From Boesenbergia rotunda (taxonomy: Eukaryota; Streptophyta; Magnoliopsida; Zingiberales; Zingiberaceae), in assembly GCA_024364735.1 (NCBI GenBank), contig JAGFNQ010006422.1, positions 221,413 through 285,412 on the forward strand: a stretch of 64,000 nucleotides of DNA. Reading direction: 5' to 3'. A program made the position numbers and the translations under genes. Positions 32,138-42,561 of the stretch are shown piece by piece. The notes beneath the pieces were generated by a model. It searched no databases. It worked only from the letters and a program-made list of their open reading frames with translations, and had not been told where the DNA came from. How positions within the stretch are numbered: position 1 is the first letter of the stretch; each line of letters opens with the position of its first letter.

Positions 32138-33662
32138 ATGGCACCCAAGTAAGATCTATTCTCATTCTTTACTAATTGTTTTATAATACTTGTCTGATTT
32201 TGGAGCTAATCACTATGTTTAATGATGGTGTTGTGCCCTTACCCCAAATCCAACCTCAAATCCTAATCATTTTGGTTGTGTCGTGACCTTCACTGATCCA
32301 CCCCTTCTGAGTGCCATGACCAAATCCCTAATCTTAGAAAATCTTCCAAAGGTAAGGCTGCTGATGAGGGAACCTCAAAGTCCAAGTCCCCTTCCTCATC
32401 TAAACCTTCCCAATCCTCCAGACCTCAACCCTCTTCCAGTTCTAGATTCCCTAGTGCATACTCTAAGAAAGCTTTTCAAAATCCTACCTTTAAGCTAGTC
32501 CCCTGTCGATCTGTGGATAAGTCATTTGTGTATGACCGCTGTCCATCAGTAAGACAGATTATCGAATATTATGATCTTGAATCAATTCTTTTCCTCGAAC
32601 GGGATATCAACATTGATTTAGTCTCAGAATTTTATAATAATCTTTATCACAGTAATAGTAGTTTGGGTATACCACCCGAGTGGCCAAGACACATTTAGAT
32701 TTCTCTTACTCTATTTTCTCGGAGTATCTAGTCTGTCTTAGGTCGACAAATGACTATCCCATCTTCCCCAATATCCCATATCCTTTACCGATTCTGTTCC
32801 TGGGAGTCACTTCTGATTCCATCTATGAGTATTTTTCGAACACCCCAGGTCGGATGGCCTCGATGAGCTTGCCGGTGAGCTCCCCACTTTTGCTGCCCTT
32901 AGACTCTCCGCAGTTGATTATGTCCTCTTCAAGATCATCACCAACTGCCTTTTACCGATCACCTCAAAACCCCTAGCAGAGATCCGTCCTTATCACTGCC
33001 TGATGTTGTATGGGATGCATCGGCACCTGGACTTTGACATCATGTCGAGCATTTACCAGTCCATTATCTACTATAGTGATCCCGGGTGTCGTACAGTTTA
33101 TATGTCTTTTGGTCACATTATTACTGATTGGCTCCAGTCAGTCGGTATTGATGTGTCCAAGGGTAGGACTGTGCCGATGGTTCGGCAAGACTGCAGACTT
33201 GGAAAACACGCATTTTCCAAGTCTGGCATCATTGCCGATGCTCGGGGGATTAGGTGGAAGGATGGGAGGGGTCTGGGGGAGCTTCCACGGGCGCCACATG
33301 TTCAGGTTGCCGCGGATCCAGCTCGATATCATGGTGCGCCCACTGCAGCAGGGGACGACGACGAGACAGAGCCGGATCTCAGATGGTAGATTGCTGAGCT
33401 CGAGCAAACGATGGACCACAGATTTCATATGTGGGAGCTCGAGCAGCAAGCGCTCCGGTTTGAGGTTTCTATGATGCATGTCGATCAGCGGGAGATGTTT
33501 GCAGAGCTTCGCTCGTGGATGGCTGGTCATCCACCACCGCAGACATTTCATGGCTTTCAGCCATCGAGCAGCATGACTCTAGGGAGCTTCCTGCCTTCTG
33601 AGGACACTGCATTTGATCCGATGCAGTTTGGTGTTCCCCGTGATCCCGCTGATCAGGATTGA
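32138..33662 (+). pseudogene. Extra 3' gene of element C (plant transposon-protein-like)
   Basis: Lies where Sireviruses carry their envelope-like gene. ATG at 32138 gives MAP, then a candidate intron 32149-32337 (GTAAGA...CTTAG). Splicing it joins MAPK to KSSKGKAADEGTSKSK in frame, a basic Ser-rich N-terminus. Next come VYDRCPSVRQIIEYYDLE and INIDLVSEFYNNLY, resembling the 'putative plant transposon protein' family (PF20167-like). After frameshifts near 32695 and 32850 come YVLFKIITNCLLPITSKPLA, SSIYQSIIYY and a C-terminal coiled-coil-like part (LEQQALRFEVSMMHVDQREM) after a TAG at 33387. No signal peptide or convincing transmembrane segment is seen, so 'envelope' is by position only. 33663-34048 is non-coding. 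Confidence 0.6.
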
Positions 33663-34048
33663 TATCTTTTACTGTATTTTGACTTATGACTACTGTTTCA
33701 TGACTATGTGTGACTGATGACATTCTGATGGTTTTATTTGTCTTGGTGTTTGTTTCAGTCATTAGTTGTAGTCTATGTTTACTCCATTGTCATATGATGC
33801 ATATGAGTGTTTTGCCTTGCTATATTTATTTCATATGTTTTTCATATGTCTTTCACTTATTACTTCTTGTTTCTTTTGGTGTTGGGGAGAGACCCTTGGT
33901 TAAGGGGGAGTTGTTTTAAACTTAATAACCAATCTACACCCTTTTCGGTGTTTGACAAAGGGGAGAGAATGGTTAGTTAAGTTTAGGATTTGCTAACGAA
34001 CATAACATGACTTCTAATACCTAAACCTTAATCGGGTTGTCAAACAAC

Positions 34049-34062
34049 AAAAAGGGGGAGAT
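34049..34062 (+). other. Polypurine tract of element C
   Basis: AAAAAGGGGGAGAT immediately before the 3' LTR start TGTTGATG. Confidence 0.9.
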
Positions 34063-36103
34063 TGTTGATGCAGTCTGACCTGATGTTGTTTTGGTGTTGA
34101 CACCGATTTAAGTTTGGTTGAGTGAGATCAGATGATTAAGTTCTGATTAAGTTCTAGTCCGGGACTGGGTACGAATTCTACTGAGTGAAGCCGGGACCTA
34201 GTGAGTGAAGCTAGGTGAACGAATTTCGGTGAATAAAGTCAGGCCCTAGTGAGTGAAGCTAGGTGAATGATTTCGGGTGAGTGAAGTCGGGTCCTAGTGA
34301 GTGAAGCTAGGTGAAGGAAATCCTGGTGAGTGAAGCCGAGTCTTATCAAGGGAAGCTAGGTGAAGGAAATCCTTGTGAGTGTAGTCGGGTCCTAGCAAGG
34401 GAAGCTAGGTGAAAGAAATCCTAGTGAGTGAAGCTAGGTTGGACTAAGTCCCGGTGAGTGAAGCTGGGCATGAAGTCTTGGTCCGGGGGACTGAGCATTA
34501 TGTGCTGGTCAGAGAGGGATCGGTAGATTGTTCTCTAGACTGGGTTAGGTTGGAGAGGGCTCGGGAGCTTGTTCTCCGGACCAGACTGAGTCAGAGAAGG
34601 CAAGAGAGCTTGTTCTTTGGACTCACGGTCGAAATGATCGGAGCTGGATCGGTCTGCAGTCCGATCAGGGAGTTGGCATGAACTCCCTCGGTTGTAGATC
34701 GGTCTGAAGTCCGAACGGGGAGTTGGCACAAACTCCCTTGATAGTAGATCGGTCTGGTGACCAATCCAGGATGTCTGATCGGTCTAGTGACCGATCAGAA
34801 ACAGATCAGAATGTTCTGTGTGGTGACTGATCAGTCTGGTGAACGATCAAAAACGGATCAGAAACATTCTGTGTGGTGGTTGATCGATCTGGTGACTGAT
34901 CAAAATTAGATCAATAAGTTTCTGTGTGGTGGTTGATCGGTCTGGTGACCAATCAGAATTAGATCAGTAAGGGTTCTGTGTGGTGGCTGATCGGTCAGTC
35001 TAACCGATCAGCAGTGTCTGGACCGATCAGGTCGTGGCTAATCGTTCAATAAGACCGATCAGTCCTTGGCTGATCGGTCAGCTGGACCAATCAGCCCCTG
35101 GTTGGGTTCGTGACTCTAAACCCTGAGAGTTCAGTGGGTTTAGGATCGGTCTGGTGACCGATCCCTGATCTCTGATTGGTCAGTGAGACCGATCAGACCA
35201 TTACTAGATCGATCAGAATGGAGTCTGATCAGTCAGGAGGGTGATTGATCAGTCAGGGTGACCAATCAGCGCCTCAAAACTTTAATTTGAATTAGTGTCA
35301 AACCTCTTATTATGTTCTGATTTTCATCTGATACCTTCTGATATATTTTGATTTGCTTCGCTAATTAGTCTGTTGAGTGTGCAGATGATACAGAGACGAT
35401 ACAAGCCAAGAAGGAGGGTCAATGGTGACTTTCGCTACGGCATGTTTGTTTGTTATCTATTTGCAGGTTTCAACAGCTTCTGGCGGCTGGCGGCTGACCT
35501 GAGGCTCCAGCTAAAGAGGTCTTTAGTGAACTGAGAGCTCAGAGGAGGTCAGTGGGTCAGTGGGTGACGAAGCCTGTTGGTGTGCAGCAGGATGGCTTAA
35601 GAGGAGGCTGGCGAAGTAGAGACAGATATCGGAGACACATCTGAGACACAACAGCGAGAACAAAGAACCAAGTGAAGGCTCTTGTGTGTGTTGTGCTGCT
35701 AAGTTGTGCTGTGTTGTGCTTCTTCTTCATGCTTTCTGTGCTTTCGCTTAAAGTTGATCTGTAAGCTTCTTCTCAAGTCTCTGTGCTTACTTTGATACAT
35801 TTCTGAGATTGTCTGTGGAGAGGTTACTCCACCGAGAAGGAGATTTTCTTATCTGGTTTCATTCCGAGACATGATCTGTCGACGATCAAGGGATCACCCT
35901 CTTCACGGGCACGCCAAGGAGTAGGGGCAAGTTATCCCTGAACCTTTTAAATCCTTCTGTTAGCGTCTGGTTTGTTCTCTTTCAGTTTTCTTTCTGTTCT
36001 GTTTTTTTTCCGCTGCTAACCTAAGTGCAGAAAGAATCAAAAGAAGCTAACTTTTAAGGGGTGGCTATTCACACCCCCCCCTCTAGCCATCCCAGATCCA
36101 ACA
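34063..36103 (+). repeat. 3' LTR of element C (2041 bp)
   Basis: Same ends and layout as the 5' LTR, with the GATCGGTC cluster at 34636-35270. Followed by the GTTAG duplication. Confidence 0.9.
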
Positions 36104-37923
36104 GTTAGGAAGGGTAACGAGTACCCGACTTGGTTGACCTAGCTGAGTGGAACTAGTCGAAGCTACCTCGCCACATTCTAGACTAGTTAGACCAAAGTTT
36201 TTCAAAGAGTAAATTAAAAGTATTATTTTTTTAAAAGGCTTTGTCTAAGGAACGGGTTGTTGATCCAATAAGGCTATGGCCAAAGATGGCCACTATGCCT
36301 CGCCAAGACCTGGAAGACAATTATTGAAATTTACTTTTAAAATACTAATTGTTAAACTTGAATTTAATTCAAGGTCAAGCAATCTCTAAATTAAATTGAG
36401 ATAAATTATTCAAGCATCTCACAAACACCCATAAGACAACCATGCTTGTTTGTACTGCAACACTTAGAATGGGTGAGATGATAAGGACTAATTAATTGAT
36501 AAATATATTCAAAATATTTTCAAAAATCCATAGAATATTTTCTTAAAAATCTATTTTTAAAATAATGTTTAAACATAATAATGTTTTAATGAATTTCATG
36601 CTTGATTTAGTGTTTACCTATAAATTCATTTTCAAAAAATTATATATTTTTTCGAAAGTTGTTTGACCTATACTTAGATACAAATCTTTTAGGTCAACAC
36701 TAAAGTCCCTTAAGACCCTTAGATAGAGTTCCTTATAGTTAACAAGGGTAGCCAGAAGGTGTCAGGTTCAGGGGGAGTCTAGTTTTTTTTTCTTTTGAAA
36801 ATTTTTATTCTTTTCGAAACTTATCTCTTTCAAAATAATTTTTGCTTAAAAATTATTATGTCTTTCAAAATGCTTTTCAAAAAATGCTTTTCAAAGAATT
36901 ATTATGTTTTTTTCAAAATATTTTTTGAAAAGAACTTCTTCAAAAACTATCATATTCTTTCAAAAATATTTTTCAAAAATTGCTTTAATTGCTCTTATAA
37001 TTTGGATAAACTCTAAAGACACATAGGAAGTGTTTCCTTATAATGTGCGAGGATCCCTATGATTGTATCAGATTTAGGGGGAGTCCTAATCAAAAGAGAT
37101 TAATGTATTTCTTTTCTGATAACTTTAAATTTGTGTAATTCTTTTCTTTTGAATCAAACCCTAAAGACTCAAAGGAAGATTAACTTGTAGTCAACAAGTT
37201 TCCTAGGACTGTGTCAGGTTTAGGGAGTGATTTAAATTAAAAGAAACATTGGAGGTTTCAAAAATATTATATTTTCAAACACTATCTTTTTCAAAATCAT
37301 TGTATTTTTGAAAACATAATATTCTCATTTTCAAAAATATTTTGTGAAAATAATTTCATCTTTTGAACGTCTCTAAAAGTCTTTAAGAAAAACTACTTTA
37401 ATCTTGTTTGGAAAAATCTCCAAGACACATAGAAAAATTTTTCTTGTAGTTAACGAGGTTTCCTGAGATTGTGTCAGATTGGGGAGGATACCAAATTAAG
37501 AAATTTAATATTCTTCAAAAAATCAAAATGTATAAATATCCATTTTTATTGAAAAATCCCTAGGACACATAGAAATTTTCTTGTAGTCAACAAGATTTTT
37601 AGGATTGTGTCAGAGTTAGGGAAGTTGAAATTCTTTTCAATTTCATATATTGTTGGCGCAAACTTTCAAGTACTTAATATTTCTTAAAAAAAGGGAAGAG
37701 GAGGATTTTTGAAAATTATATTTTCTTATAGGAACTTAAAAATTTCAAAAAACATATTGTTGGTGCAAATCCTTAACTTAAAATCTTTGATATTATTCTT
37801 TATTTTCTTTTTGATGTGTGTCAAAGGGGGAGAGAGTACTTAAGTTAGATTTTTTCGATTTCTCTCAAGTTTTAAACCTAGAACCCTTAGACCAAACCTA
37901 ACTTAAAGTTATTGTCAAACATC
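36104..37923 (+). other. Element B internal region, 3' half (non-coding)
   Basis: Resumes B after C. Homologous to the non-coding half of D read on the minus strand (for example GGAACTAG-CGAAGCTACC near 36150). Five dispersed modules end in purine boxes (36758-36779, 37063-37086, 37209-37230, 37469-37488, 37604-37624), each preceded by a TGT(G/A)TCAGxTT phrase and four of them by AGT(T/C)AACAAGG-like words. No coding sequence. Confidence 0.7.
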
Positions 37924-37937
37924 AAAAAGGGAGAGAT
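37924..37937 (+). other. Polypurine tract of element B
   Basis: AAAAAGGGAGAGAT abuts LTR start TGTTGG. Confidence 0.85.
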
Positions 37938-39590
37938 TGTTGGTGCAAAGAGCATCAGTCATGAGCAGTCAACCTCTAGTTTTCAATGTTTGACCAATAT
38001 ACTATGGTCTTGACAATATACTAAGGTCTAGTCAAAGTGATCAAGGGTTAAACCAAACAGGACCTAATGTTTGGTAGGGTAAACCCAGTCTTGATTAGTT
38101 TGACAAAGGGTTAAGCCAAACAGGATCTGATGTTTGGCAGAGAGATTATACCTATTAGACTGAGCCAAACAGGACTTGATGTTTGGTAGAGAGAAGTCTA
38201 GTCAGGATCAAGATAACTAGCAAAGAAATCCTAGTGAGTGAAGCTAGGTGGAAGAAATCTTAGTGAGTGAAGCTGGGTGGATAAAGTCCTGGTGATTGAA
38301 GCTAGGTGGAAGAAATCCTAGTGACTGAAGCTAGGTGGATGAAATCCTGGTGAGTGAAGCTGGGTCCTAGTGAGTGAAGCTAGGTGGACGAAGTCCTGGT
38401 GAGTAAAGTTGGGCACGAAGTCTTGGTTCGAGGGATTGAGCACGATGTCCTAGTCGAGGATTGGGCAACGAAGTCTTTACTAGGCGAGGATTGCAGACAG
38501 AAGTAGAGATGGGTCGAGGTCAAATGTCTCGAGATTCGAGTTCTCGAAGGCTTAGCAAAAGTCTAACAGGAGGTCTCGGTTAGAAAAAGCATTAGCTGAG
38601 CGGGGATCACGGACAGAAATAGAGATGAGTCGAGGTCGGACGTCTCAAGATCTGGGTTCTCAGAGGCTAAGTAAAAGTCCAGCCGGAGGCCCCGGTTGGC
38701 AAAAGGTAACTTCTCCAGGATGGAGTAGATGAGTACGCGTTCCCCGGGAAAAGGAACAGTAGGCGTCGGTTCGACCTAGGATTTCGGTTGAAATCCAAAG
38801 TCAAAACCAATAAACTAAGGCATAAGATTGTTTGTATGTTTGTTATGTGTTTTGTTATCTTGCAACTATCTGCAGTTGAAGGCAAGATAGGAGAGCAAAC
38901 ACAAAACAAACAAGCTTGGGAAAAGGGGTTCCCAGGCGCCTAAATGAAGTCAGGCGCCTGGTAACCCAGGCGCCCAATATGGGTCAGGCGCCCAACATCC
39001 CAGGCGCCTGGGATGCAATGTTTATCCCTTCGCCGATTTAGCTGTTGCACATCAAGTTTTGACTGCGATAAGAGGCGCCCCAGAGCTTATCAGGCACCCA
39101 AGATACTAGTATAAATAGGGGTTCGACCCCTCATTTCAAGAAACCAAGTTTTCCATTCGCTAAAGCATTTGTGTGAAGCAAAAGCGCTAAAGTCGAAGCT
39201 TTGCGACCAAGGAGGCTTTAGGAGGAAGTGCGTTGCACTTCGGACTTTCAGATTGGCCGGATCTCATTTTGAGTGGTTTGCTTTTAGTTTACAAAGTTGT
39301 ACTTATTTATTATCATTTTCTTTGATTGTACATAAACTATAAGACGAGTTTATCCGCCTCCGGAAAGTCTAGAAAGATGACCACTAGTGGACTCAAGCTG
39401 AGTACTTAGGCCTTGGATGTATTGACCCTGGGGGGTTGGGAACCAAGTAAATCCCGCGAGTTTTTTTTGTGTCTTTCTTTATTATTTCCGCTGCGTACTA
39501 ACTTGATAGAAAGACGATCGAACGACAAAGTTTCGACGAAAAAGTTTGAGTCGATATTCACCCCCCCTATCGACCGGCACTGATCCTACA
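37938..39590 (+). repeat. 3' LTR of element B (1653 bp)
   Basis: Same ends as 11088-12765. GGCGCC cluster 38930-39093 (AGGCGCCTGG repeated), TATA box 39110-39117, tandem GTGAGTGAAGCTAGGTGG units 38230-38410. Confidence 0.85.
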
Positions 39591-40770
39591 ATGTAGACGA
39601 ACACATAAGATTTAGTTTCATGTCAATCCGAGAATATTTGGTCCATCAGTTGATTTTGCCTAAAATTAGCTGATGGACCAAATGATCTTGAATTGATATG
39701 ATACTAGTTCTTATATGTTTGTCTAATTCTTCTGATTATATTTATGTCCTCAAACATCAATTTCATTCAATATATTAAGAGAAAGTTATTTTTTAAACAT
39801 GAATATGTTCAAAAAATCACTGCTCACAATATATTGAGTCAAATTAACGTTCGAGATCATGGATGTTTTTAGGAGAAGTAGATAAACACATAGAAATTAA
39901 TTTCATATTAATCAGAGGAAATTTGATTTATCAGCTTATTTTCCTATTCATCTATCAGTTTTGTCCAAAATTGGCTGATAGACCAAATGCCCTGGGATTG
40001 ATATGAAACTAGCTCCTATATACATCTAATTCTCCTTATTATAGCTATGCTTCTAAACATCAATTTGACTTAAAATATTGAGACCAATAAATATTAAACA
40101 CTAGCTCCTATGTATTCTTAATTATTATTATTATTATTCTTTCTCTTATTTTTATAAAATGAAATATAACTGAATTAAATTCCTCTATTTCTCAATTATA
40201 TAAATCGTCTAAAATCATATATATTTTTGTTTAAGATTTAAATGATAGCATTTTTGAAAAACAACAAAAATAAAATTACTTTTACCTGAACTATATAGAT
40301 ACGTTATTAGAAAAAATTATTTCTCTCAATATATTAGACCAAATTAATGTTTGAGGGCATGATTGTAATCAGGAAAATTAGACAAACATATAGGAACAAA
40401 GTTTCATGTCAATACGAGGTCGTTTGGTCCATCAATCGATTTTGGACAAAATCAACTAATGGACTAAATGATCTTAAATTGACATGAAACTAACCCCTAT
40501 ATGTTTGTCTACTTCTCCTAATTATATTCATGCTCTCAAAAGCTGAATAGACTAAATATATTAAGAGCAATAATTTTTTGAACATGAATTGAACTTTTTG
40601 AGCATATTTGTGTTCAAACAATATCCGGTCTTAATATATTGGGTTAAATTAATGTTCGACGACATGAGTATAATCAAGAGAATTAGACTAACACATAGGA
40701 ACTTGTTTCATGTCAAACCGAGATTGTTTGATCCATCAATCATTTTTGTCATAAATAAATTTTGAAATTT
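39591..40770. repeat. AT-rich ~300-bp tandem repeat, right part
   Basis: Continues the array cut at 11087. TTTCATGTCAAT-like landmarks occur near 39615, 39899, 40405 and 40707. Two intervals are ~285-300 bp; the 506-bp one contains an extra ~200 bp with an ATT microsatellite (about 40124-40137). Halves of each unit are inverted copies of each other (AATTAGACAAACATATAGG against its reverse complement). Confidence 0.7.
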
Positions 40771-41075
40771 CAAATCTTATCAGTCGATTGATTTTGAAAA
40801 TTAGTCGACTGATTTCTTTGAAATCTCAAAATTTGGATACAGAGATTAATCATTTCATCTAGTAAAAAATTCATTCCATTGATATTTTTACTAGTAGACT
40901 AATCAAAGATAAAATGGGAAGTGGGTCCATGATTTGATAATTTTGAAACTATCCTACGTGATTTGGTAATTTCTAAAACTTATCTACATAGTTCGATAAA
41001 ATGTTGATTTTTGAAACTCTTGTTAAATTCACCCATAGTAAAACCTGAATCTAACCTAGGATGAACGTTGCGCAC
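40771..41075 (+). repeat. Probable 5' LTR end of element G
   Basis: AT-rich sequence with one CAGTCGATTG...TAGTCGACTG inverted pair (about 40800-40830), ending just before a PBS-like site. The LTR start was not located. Confidence 0.35.
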
Positions 41076-41239
41076 AGTATCAAAGCAAACAAGTAATCAT
41101 TTAATAATACAAGCATAAGCCATACCCAAATTCTAACGCTAATTACAGCAATGCCAAACCAAATCAAACTCATATCATGCCCTAAGCCTGCATACAATTT
41201 TAGCATGTACTTGTTTGCATATATGTCATTGCAGGAAGG

Positions 41240-41622
41240 ATTCAACACAACCCCGAGTCACTTTTCAATGGCGACAATTTCGCCTATTGGAAAAATAGAA
41301 TGGAATATTATCTGAATGACATAGAAAATTATGTTATTATTAAGATGGACTTTAAGCTACCTAGAACTCCAGATGTTACACCAGTTCCTTTTGAAAAATA
41401 GATAAGCGATGATAAGAAAAAAAAGCTCAAGCTAATGTTAGAGCCACAACTACATTACAATGTGAGCCAGGCTAACTCAAGAACAACTTACCAAAGTCAG
41501 CCAATTCAAAAATGTTAAACGACTTTGGGAGAAACTAATTGAACTATATGAAGGTTTAGCTGACTCAAGAACTTCTAAAAATGACTTATTACTAAGCCAG
41601 CTTTAAAATATACAAATGAAAG
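41240..41622 (+). pseudogene. Element G gag N-terminus
   Basis: FNGDNFAYWKNRMEYYLND matches the N-terminal gag pattern of element C. A TAG (fitting a Trp codon) and then frameshifts follow; the continuation with LLLSQLQNIQMK corresponds to FLNQLQNLTMK of element C. It is cut at 41622 by an LTR fragment. Confidence 0.75.
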
Positions 41623-42074
41623 TGTAGGATCTTAGAATACTAGGAGGGGGCAGGGGTGAATCTCGATCGTTCATAAATTTTTCTTTTCGATAATGTAAAA
41701 TGGTGTAAAGCGGCAGAAAATAAAATACTCTTTTTCTTTTACTTAGTTTGGAGCCTTCGACAACTCCTACTCCAAGGCCCACAGTCCTTGACCGCTTTTG
41801 TTGGGTAATCTACTATAATCCTTTATACAAAAAATATTCGAAGAAAGCAATATCATATAAGATGTATGGGAGGTTAGTAACAACCTACTAACTACCTTTT
41901 AATATGCAAGTACAAGTACGAATGAAAATAAATCTACCAAAACGTAGAGTAGATCCTGAGCGCAGTATGTCGGAGAGCTTCCTGGCATTGTAGCACCTAA
42001 ACTTGAGTAGTATGTTGACGCAGGAAGAATGTATAGAGGGAGGAAGTTCAATCCTAAATGCACGTTCTCAATCT

Positions 42075-42086
42075 CCTTATATAAGG
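42075..42086 (-). promoter_or_regulatory. TATA box, LTR fragment F
   Basis: CCTTATATAAGG, self-complementary, adjacent to the GTCGAC-type palindromes as in E. Confidence 0.5.
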
Positions 42087-42089
42087 CAT

Positions 42090-42400
42090 GTTCAGTCGAC
42101 TAAAACCCCGTTTGGTTGACTGAACCAGCTGTTGGGTCAACCAAACCCCACGCCATACTTTCTTTGCTCTACTTGGATATGCTCGATTCTCTCTACATCA
42201 ATTGCATTCGATCGACTGATCCCATATCAGTTGACCCAAAAGCCTTCCATCTATGTATGTCGCGCCTTACCAAATATAGTTTGGTCGACCAATCCCGATG
42301 ATTAGTCGACCAATCCCTCTGCATATACTGAATCTGGCGAAGTTTGCTTGGTTTGGTGGACTGATCAACTCATTCAGTTGAACAAACCCTTGGTCAACTT
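42090..42400. repeat. GTCGAC/GTTGAC palindrome cluster, LTR fragment F
   Basis: CAGTCGACT, GGTTGACTGAACC, GGGTCAACC, GGTCGACC and TAGTCGACC motifs, spaced 20-60 bp and partly decayed. Confidence 0.65.
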
Positions 42401-42561
42401 CCTTTGTCTGATATGCTTGAAAATACTAACACAATACAATAACATGTAAAGGATTAATCTTGTAAAACAGAGTTAACACAAATATATAATATGCATGAGT
42501 AGACGATAGTAAGACCTGTCTTGATCTCAACTTAGAAACTTTCATAGGTTTCTCTAGTTAA

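Larger units (their letters stand above)
14782..36103 (+). mobile_element. Element C: Sirevirus-like copia with extra 3' gene (carries D)
   Basis: LTRs 14782-16801 and 34063-36103, perfect target duplication GTTAG (14777-14781 and 36104-36108), PBS TGGTATCAGAGC, PPT AAAAAGGGGGAGAT. Without inserted D it is about 11.9 kb: gag, protease, integrase, RT, RNase H, then an extra 3' gene. Long LTRs, an initiator-Met PBS, a large gag and an extra 3' gene together point to the Sirevirus (SIRE/Maximus) lineage. Its LTRs are roughly 92% identical by eye over the first 150 bp. Stops and frameshifts make this copy inactive, but pol still read in frame across the D insertion site. Confidence 0.9.
11088..39590 (+). 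mobile_element. Element B: gag-only Sirevirus-like LTR element (carries C and D)
   Basis: LTRs 11088-12765 and 37938-39590, PBS after the first, PPT before the second. Own internal sequence is 12766-14776 plus 36104-37937, about 3.8 kb, with only a gag zinc-knuckle fragment and an Asn-rich frame; no pol. The flanks are AAGTA (11083-11087) and ATGTA (39591-39595), a target duplication with one mismatch, and the host array reads through when B is removed. The two LTRs differ clearly (roughly 90-92% by eye over the first 160 bp), so B is old. It was later hit by C. Confidence 0.85.

Noticed and set aside
33010..33551. 154- and 137-aa frames overlapping the 3' gene of element C
   Set aside because: Shadows of the real frame (33003-33662), which alone links to the conserved upstream part.
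32138..33662. A true envelope protein in element C
   Set aside because: No signal peptide, furin-like site or transmembrane helix seen; sequence looks like a plant transposon-associated protein, so only the position is envelope-like.
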